A stretch of 64,000 nucleotides of DNA from Pseudomonas cichorii (GTDB lineage Bacteria > Pseudomonadota > Gammaproteobacteria > Pseudomonadales > Pseudomonadaceae), in assembly GCF_015471405.1 (NCBI RefSeq), contig NZ_BLVZ01000017.1:82345-146344 (forward strand). The letters run 5' to 3'. The first letter of the stretch is position 1. Every line of letters starts with the position of its first letter. The notes under the pieces were generated by a model, which was not told the DNA's origin, did not search any database, and was given only the letters and a program-made list of their open reading frames with translations. The position numbers were made by a program, and so were the translations under genes. Positions 60,368-64,000 of the stretch are shown here, one piece after another.

Positions 60368-63300
60368 ATGGGCGCAGCAGAGCGTATCGAGATCGACGGT
60401 GCCAAGGGCGGCGAAAGCAACCCCAAGGCCCCCGTTGAGGCCCCGGACAGCCTGTCGTCGACGAACATCGCCAAGATCCTGCTTGCCGTGGGGGAGGGGG
60501 AGTTCGACGGCGTTCCAACCGCGCGCGATATCTACCTCGACAACACGCCGATCATGGATGCCAGCGGCAACCTCAACTTTCCCGGCGTGAAGTGGGAGTG
60601 GCGGCCAGGTGGTATCGATCAGTCCTACATCCAAGGCATTCCGGCAATTGAGAGCGAAACAACCGTCGGTGTTGAGCTGCGCAGTGATGCGCCGTTCACC
60701 CGGTCCCTGAGCAATATCCAGCTCTCTGCCGTTCGCCCCCGCTTCGACTGGCCGCGCATTTTCCAGCAGGACAGCAGCGGCAACACGAATGGCTACACAA
60801 TCGAGTACGCGATCGAAATCGCAACCGATGGCGGCGCTTACGTCGAGGCGCACCGTGGTGCAGTGACTGGCAAGAGCATGAATGGTTACCAGCGGTCCGT
60901 GCGCGTAGATCTACCTGCATCGGAATCTGGCTGGATGATGCGTGTTCGCCGGATCACACAGAACGCGAACTCGGGCACTGTGGCTGACACGATGAATATC
61001 GCCGGTTACACGGAGATCATCGATCAGAAGCTGCGGTACCCGAACACGGCGCTGCTCTACATCGAATTCGATGCGCAGCAGTTTCAGAACATACCGACAG
61101 TGACTGTCGATTGCAGGGCCAAGCGCTGGCCGGTACCGAGCAACTACGATCCGGAATCCAGAACCTACAACGGCGTGTGGGACGGCACCTTCAAGCAGGC
61201 CTGGACGAACAATCCTGCCCTGGTCACTCATGGCCTATGTGTCGAGGATCGCTTCGGCCTTGGCAAGCGTATCAAGCCGTGGATGGTCGACAAGTGGGAG
61301 ATGTACCGGATTGCCCAGTATTGTGACCAGGTTGTGCCGGACGGGCAGGGTGGCCTGGAGCCTCGTTTCCTTTGCGACATGAATCTGCAGGGGCGGGCCG
61401 AAGCTTGGACGTTGCTGCGCGACCTGTCGGCCATTTATCGTGGCATGGTGTACTGGGCTCACGGCTCTCTGTTCATGCAAGCCGACATGCCCCGTGAGCA
61501 GGATATCGACTATGTGTTCACTCGGTCGAACGTGATCGATGGTGATTTCGTCTACGGTGGTGCAGAGCGCAACACGCATTACAGTCGGGCGCTGGTCAGC
61601 TACGACAATCCGGCGAACAACTACGACACCGATGTCATTCCGATCACCGATGCAGCTCTTCAGCGCCGGTTCCGTGATCGACCGATTGAGCTGTCGGCAA
61701 TCGGCTGCACCCGCGCTTCCGAAGCCCAGCGTCGGGGCAAGTGGGCGCTCCTGAGTAACAACCAGGACCGAACCGTAACCTTCAAGACAGGCATTGAGGG
61801 TCGCATCCCGCTGCCTGGCTACGTCATTCCTGTTGCTGACGAGCTGGTTGCTGGTCGGCCCAACGGTGGCCGTATCTCTGCAGCAGTCGGGCGGGTTGTG
61901 ACCCTGGATCGCGACACGCCGATCAAGGCCGGTGATCGCCTGATCGTGAACCTGCCAAACGGCACAGCCCAGGGCCGCACAGTTCAATCCGTGGCAGGCC
62001 GCGCAGTTACAGTCACAACCGACTACGGCGTGCAGCCCGAGCCTCAGTTGCAATGGGCGATTGATTACGAAGACCTGGCCATCCAGTTGTTCCGCGTCCT
62101 GAAGACGGTGCGAACGGATGACGGCCAGTACGAGATCACTGCGCTCGAGTTCAATCCGAGCAAGTTCCCAAGTATCGACACAGGGGCAAAGCTCGAAACT
62201 CGTCCGATCAGCGTTATCCCGATCACCGTGGTACAGGCACCGGCCAGTGTTGCGCTGACCTCGGGCTACTCGTTCTCACAGGGGCTTGCAGTCAGCACGA
62301 TGACAATCGAGTGGCCGGCTGTGGCCGGTGCTGTCGCATACGATGTTGAATGGCGTAAGGACAGCGGCAACTGGATTCGCCTGCCGCGTGCTGGCTCGAC
62401 CTCTGTCGACGTGACGGGCATTTATGCGGGGGCTTACATTGCCCGAGTCCGTGCCGTAAGCGCATTCGATATTTCATCGATCTGGAAGAGTTCGGCTCTC
62501 ACTGAGTTGAAGGGCAAGGAGGGGGCGCCGCCTGCCGTTGCGTTCTTGACGGCCAGCAGCGAGCTATTTGGCATCAGCTTGAAGTGGGGCTTCCCCGCTG
62601 GCGCGGAGGACACGCAGCGGACCGAAATCTGGTGCGGGCCGACGACAGACATGGAGAGTGCAGAAAAGCTCAGCGACTTGGCTTACCCTCAATCCGAATA
62701 TCTGATGCGGGTCCCGCAGGCTGGCGCTGAGTTCTTCTTCTGGGCACGGCTTGTGGACCGGACGGGGAATATCGGGCCGTGGTACCCGGCGGGCAATGGG
62801 GTTGTCGGTCGCTCCAGCTCAGACCCGGCACCGATCCTTGAGCTGCTCACCGGCAAGTACGTTGAAAGCGAAGTGGGTCAGCAGATCTCGGAAAGGATCG
62901 ACGACCTGCAGGCGCAGATAGAAGCGCTGGATGGATTGTCGGCTTACATACCCGATCAATCATATTTCGCTGGCGAGATGACGCTTGCCAATGGGCGGAT
63001 CTATCAGGCCACCCAGGCGGTACCAGTCAATACGCCTCCGCCGAACATCAATTACTGGCTCGACGTCGGATCTGTTGTCGAAGCAGCAAATGGCGTGGCC
63101 CAACAAGTTCAGCAGAACACTGCTGACATTGATGAGCTGGCTGCTGAAGCATCAAGCGTTCAAGTGCTGCGAGCCGCGTTGCGCGACGACAACGCCGAAG
63201 GCGACCTGCAGGGCGCGCTGAAGCTGTGGGACACCCAAGCTGCATATGCAAACGAGATCGTTGTCCGGGCAACGCAGGATCAAGCCCTTGCAACTGCAAC

Positions 63301-63802
63301 TGAAACGCTGCGGGCAAGCGTGTCAGGCAATGCAGCAGCGGTCCAGCAGGTGACACAAGCGCAGGTGACGACCGACGGAAAAATATCGACGCTCTGGACT
63401 GTACGCATGGAAGCAACGTCGAACGGCCAGCCATACGCTGCCGGGTTTGGCCTGGGGTTGGCGTCTGGCCCGGGCGGGACGACATCAAGCTTTGTCGTGA
63501 GGGCCGACACTTTTCTTGTGATGAATACAAATTCACAGACTCCCGAGTCGCTATTCGGGATAAGTGGCGGACAGACATTTATCAAGTCCGCATTTATTGA
63601 AGACGGCTCAATCACAAGCTTGAAAGTCGGTAACTTGCAGTCGAATGACTACGTCGCGAATACGTCGGGCTGGCTGCTACCGAAAACCGGCCCATGGCAG
63701 TTGAATGGATCGATGGCGGACGGACGTCGTTCTACGCTGGGAAATTCTGGATTCAAGGTTTACCACGCCAATGGTGTTCTCGGCATTGATCTGAGTTTGT
63801 GA
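60368..63802 (+). CDS. Tail tip / host-specificity protein J-like
   Basis: 1144 aa, start with TGGAGGAAA upstream. The N-terminus (SSTNIAKILLAVGEGEFDG, then RDIYLDNTPI) and central VLKTVRTDDGQYEITALEFNPSKF are typical of lambda J. Fibronectin-III-like segments lie near 640-800 and a coiled coil near 850-1000. The C-terminal part should bind the cell receptor. Full length for the family. Confidence 0.92.
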   Translation: MGAAERIEIDGAKGGESNPKAPVEAPDSLSSTNIAKILLAVGEGEFDGVPTARDIYLDNTPIMDASGNLNFPGVKWEWRPGGIDQSYIQGIPAIESETTVGVELRSDAPFTRSLSNIQLSAVRPRFDWPRIFQQDSSGNTNGYTIEYAIEIATDGGAYVEAHRGAVTGKSMNGYQRSVRVDLPASESGWMMRVRRITQNANSGTVADTMNIAGYTEIIDQKLRYPNTALLYIEFDAQQFQNIPTVTVDCRAKRWPVPSNYDPESRTYNGVWDGTFKQAWTNNPALVTHGLCVEDRFGLGKRIKPWMVDKWEMYRIAQYCDQVVPDGQGGLEPRFLCDMNLQGRAEAWTLLRDLSAIYRGMVYWAHGSLFMQADMPREQDIDYVFTRSNVIDGDFVYGGAERNTHYSRALVSYDNPANNYDTDVIPITDAALQRRFRDRPIELSAIGCTRASEAQRRGKWALLSNNQDRTVTFKTGIEGRIPLPGYVIPVADELVAGRPNGGRISAAVGRVVTLDRDTPIKAGDRLIVNLPNGTAQGRTVQSVAGRAVTVTTDYGVQPEPQLQWAIDYEDLAIQLFRVLKTVRTDDGQYEITALEFNPSKFPSIDTGAKLETRPISVIPITVVQAPASVALTSGYSFSQGLAVSTMTIEWPAVAGAVAYDVEWRKDSGNWIRLPRAGSTSVDVTGIYAGAYIARVRAVSAFDISSIWKSSALTELKGKEGAPPAVAFLTASSELFGISLKWGFPAGAEDTQRTEIWCGPTTDMESAEKLSDLAYPQSEYLMRVPQAGAEFFFWARLVDRTGNIGPWYPAGNGVVGRSSSDPAPILELLTGKYVESEVGQQISERIDDLQAQIEALDGLSAYIPDQSYFAGEMTLANGRIYQATQAVPVNTPPPNINYWLDVGSVVEAANGVAQQVQQNTADIDELAAEASSVQVLRAALRDDNAEGDLQGALKLWDTQAAYANEIVVRATQDQALATATETLRASVSGNAAAVQQVTQAQVTTDGKISTLWTVRMEATSNGQPYAAGFGLGLASGPGGTTSSFVVRADTFLVMNTNSQTPESLFGISGGQTFIKSAFIEDGSITSLKVGNLQSNDYVANTSGWLLPKTGPWQLNGSMADGRRSTLGNSGFKVYHANGVLGIDLSL

Positions 63803-63803
63803 C

Positions 63804-64000
63804 ATGACAGGTATAACGATAAGGGCTGCCGATAATACTGTGCTTGTCGACATGACAATGAAGCTCAGTCAGACGATGGGGAGCGTGGATACTGGCGGCG
63901 CTAATGGCGCTGTCACGATCCCGTCGCCACCCAATGGAAAAACTGCGTACTTCATTGTCGTGCCGCTGGTCGATATGCAGAACGAGAAAGGAAAGAGGCC
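63804..64000 (+). CDS. Tail-associated protein after J (3' partial)
   Basis: The ATG at 63804 comes 2 bp after the J stop and the frame stays open to the window end (65 codons: MTGITIRAADNTVLVDMTMK...). It resembles the small beta-rich tail proteins (DUF6453-like) that follow J in related prophages. Partial, so weak. Confidence 0.6.
   Translation, partial: MTGITIRAADNTVLVDMTMKLSQTMGSVDTGGANGAVTIPSPPNGKTAYFIVVPLVDMQNEKGKR

Noticed and set aside
1..64000. CRISPR array or insertion sequence
   Set aside because: No regularly spaced 23-47-bp repeats and no transposase with terminal repeats; the short repeats found are iterons, operators or heptamer clusters.

Overview
The window looks like accessory DNA of a Pseudomonas (gamma-proteobacterium). 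The evidence is moderately GC-rich coding bias, DUF3077 proteins and lambda/D3-like prophage gene families typical of that genus, and what appears to be the 3' end of a Pseudomonas-type tmRNA gene (ssrA) used as an attachment site. No housekeeping chromosomal gene was recognised. The window is two mobile units joined at about 28935-28960: a genomic island (1-28930) and a siphovirus prophage (about 29014-64000, running off the right edge).

Region 1 (1-17957, + strand) is one compact operon of five large genes: a SNF2-type helicase (5' end missing), an N6-adenine methylase, a DUF262+HNH (GmrSD-like) protein, a 2110-aa DExH helicase with DUF1998 and a nuclease-like C-terminus, and a UvrD-type helicase with a RelE/ParE-like N-terminus. 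The set recalls DISARM (DrmD, DrmMI, DrmA/DrmB) and Druantia (DruE) but matches neither gene list as I know them. I read it as a restriction-type antiphage system with a possibly new composition.

Region 2 (18007-21800, - strand) is a four-gene cassette: an unknown 189-aa protein, a QueC-like PP-loop enzyme with the zinc-cysteine motif, an XRE-HTH/ImmA-IrrE metallopeptidase and a PIN-like nuclease. It is driven from a promoter lying inside a 45-bp near-perfect palindrome. QueC homologues occur in Qat and type IV CBASS immunity, so this is the best candidate for an undescribed system.

Region 3 (21880-28960) is the mobile backbone of the island: a decayed ORF, hypothetical genes, about 1 kb of structured non-coding DNA, a DUF3987/YfjI-like protein, an integrase-domain protein, and a P4-type integrase next to the ssrA-like att sequence and its terminator.

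Region 4 is the prophage. Leftward: a PD-(D/E)XK-like accessory protein, integrase, excisionase, a cluster of small early genes, a LuxR-type HTH gene and a CI-like S24 repressor. Rightward: Cro, DUF3077-like genes, Rha, a replication initiator carrying four iteron-like repeats inside its gene, an extra tyrosine recombinase, a possible late regulator followed by three terminators, holin, nested Rz/Rz1, HNH, terminases, HK97-type head genes, connectors, tail tube, tail chaperones joined by a lambda-like -1 frameshift site (GGGAAAG), tape measure, and minor tail proteins M, L, K, I and J. Three moron genes flanked by terminators sit between K and J. The window ends inside a gene downstream of J.
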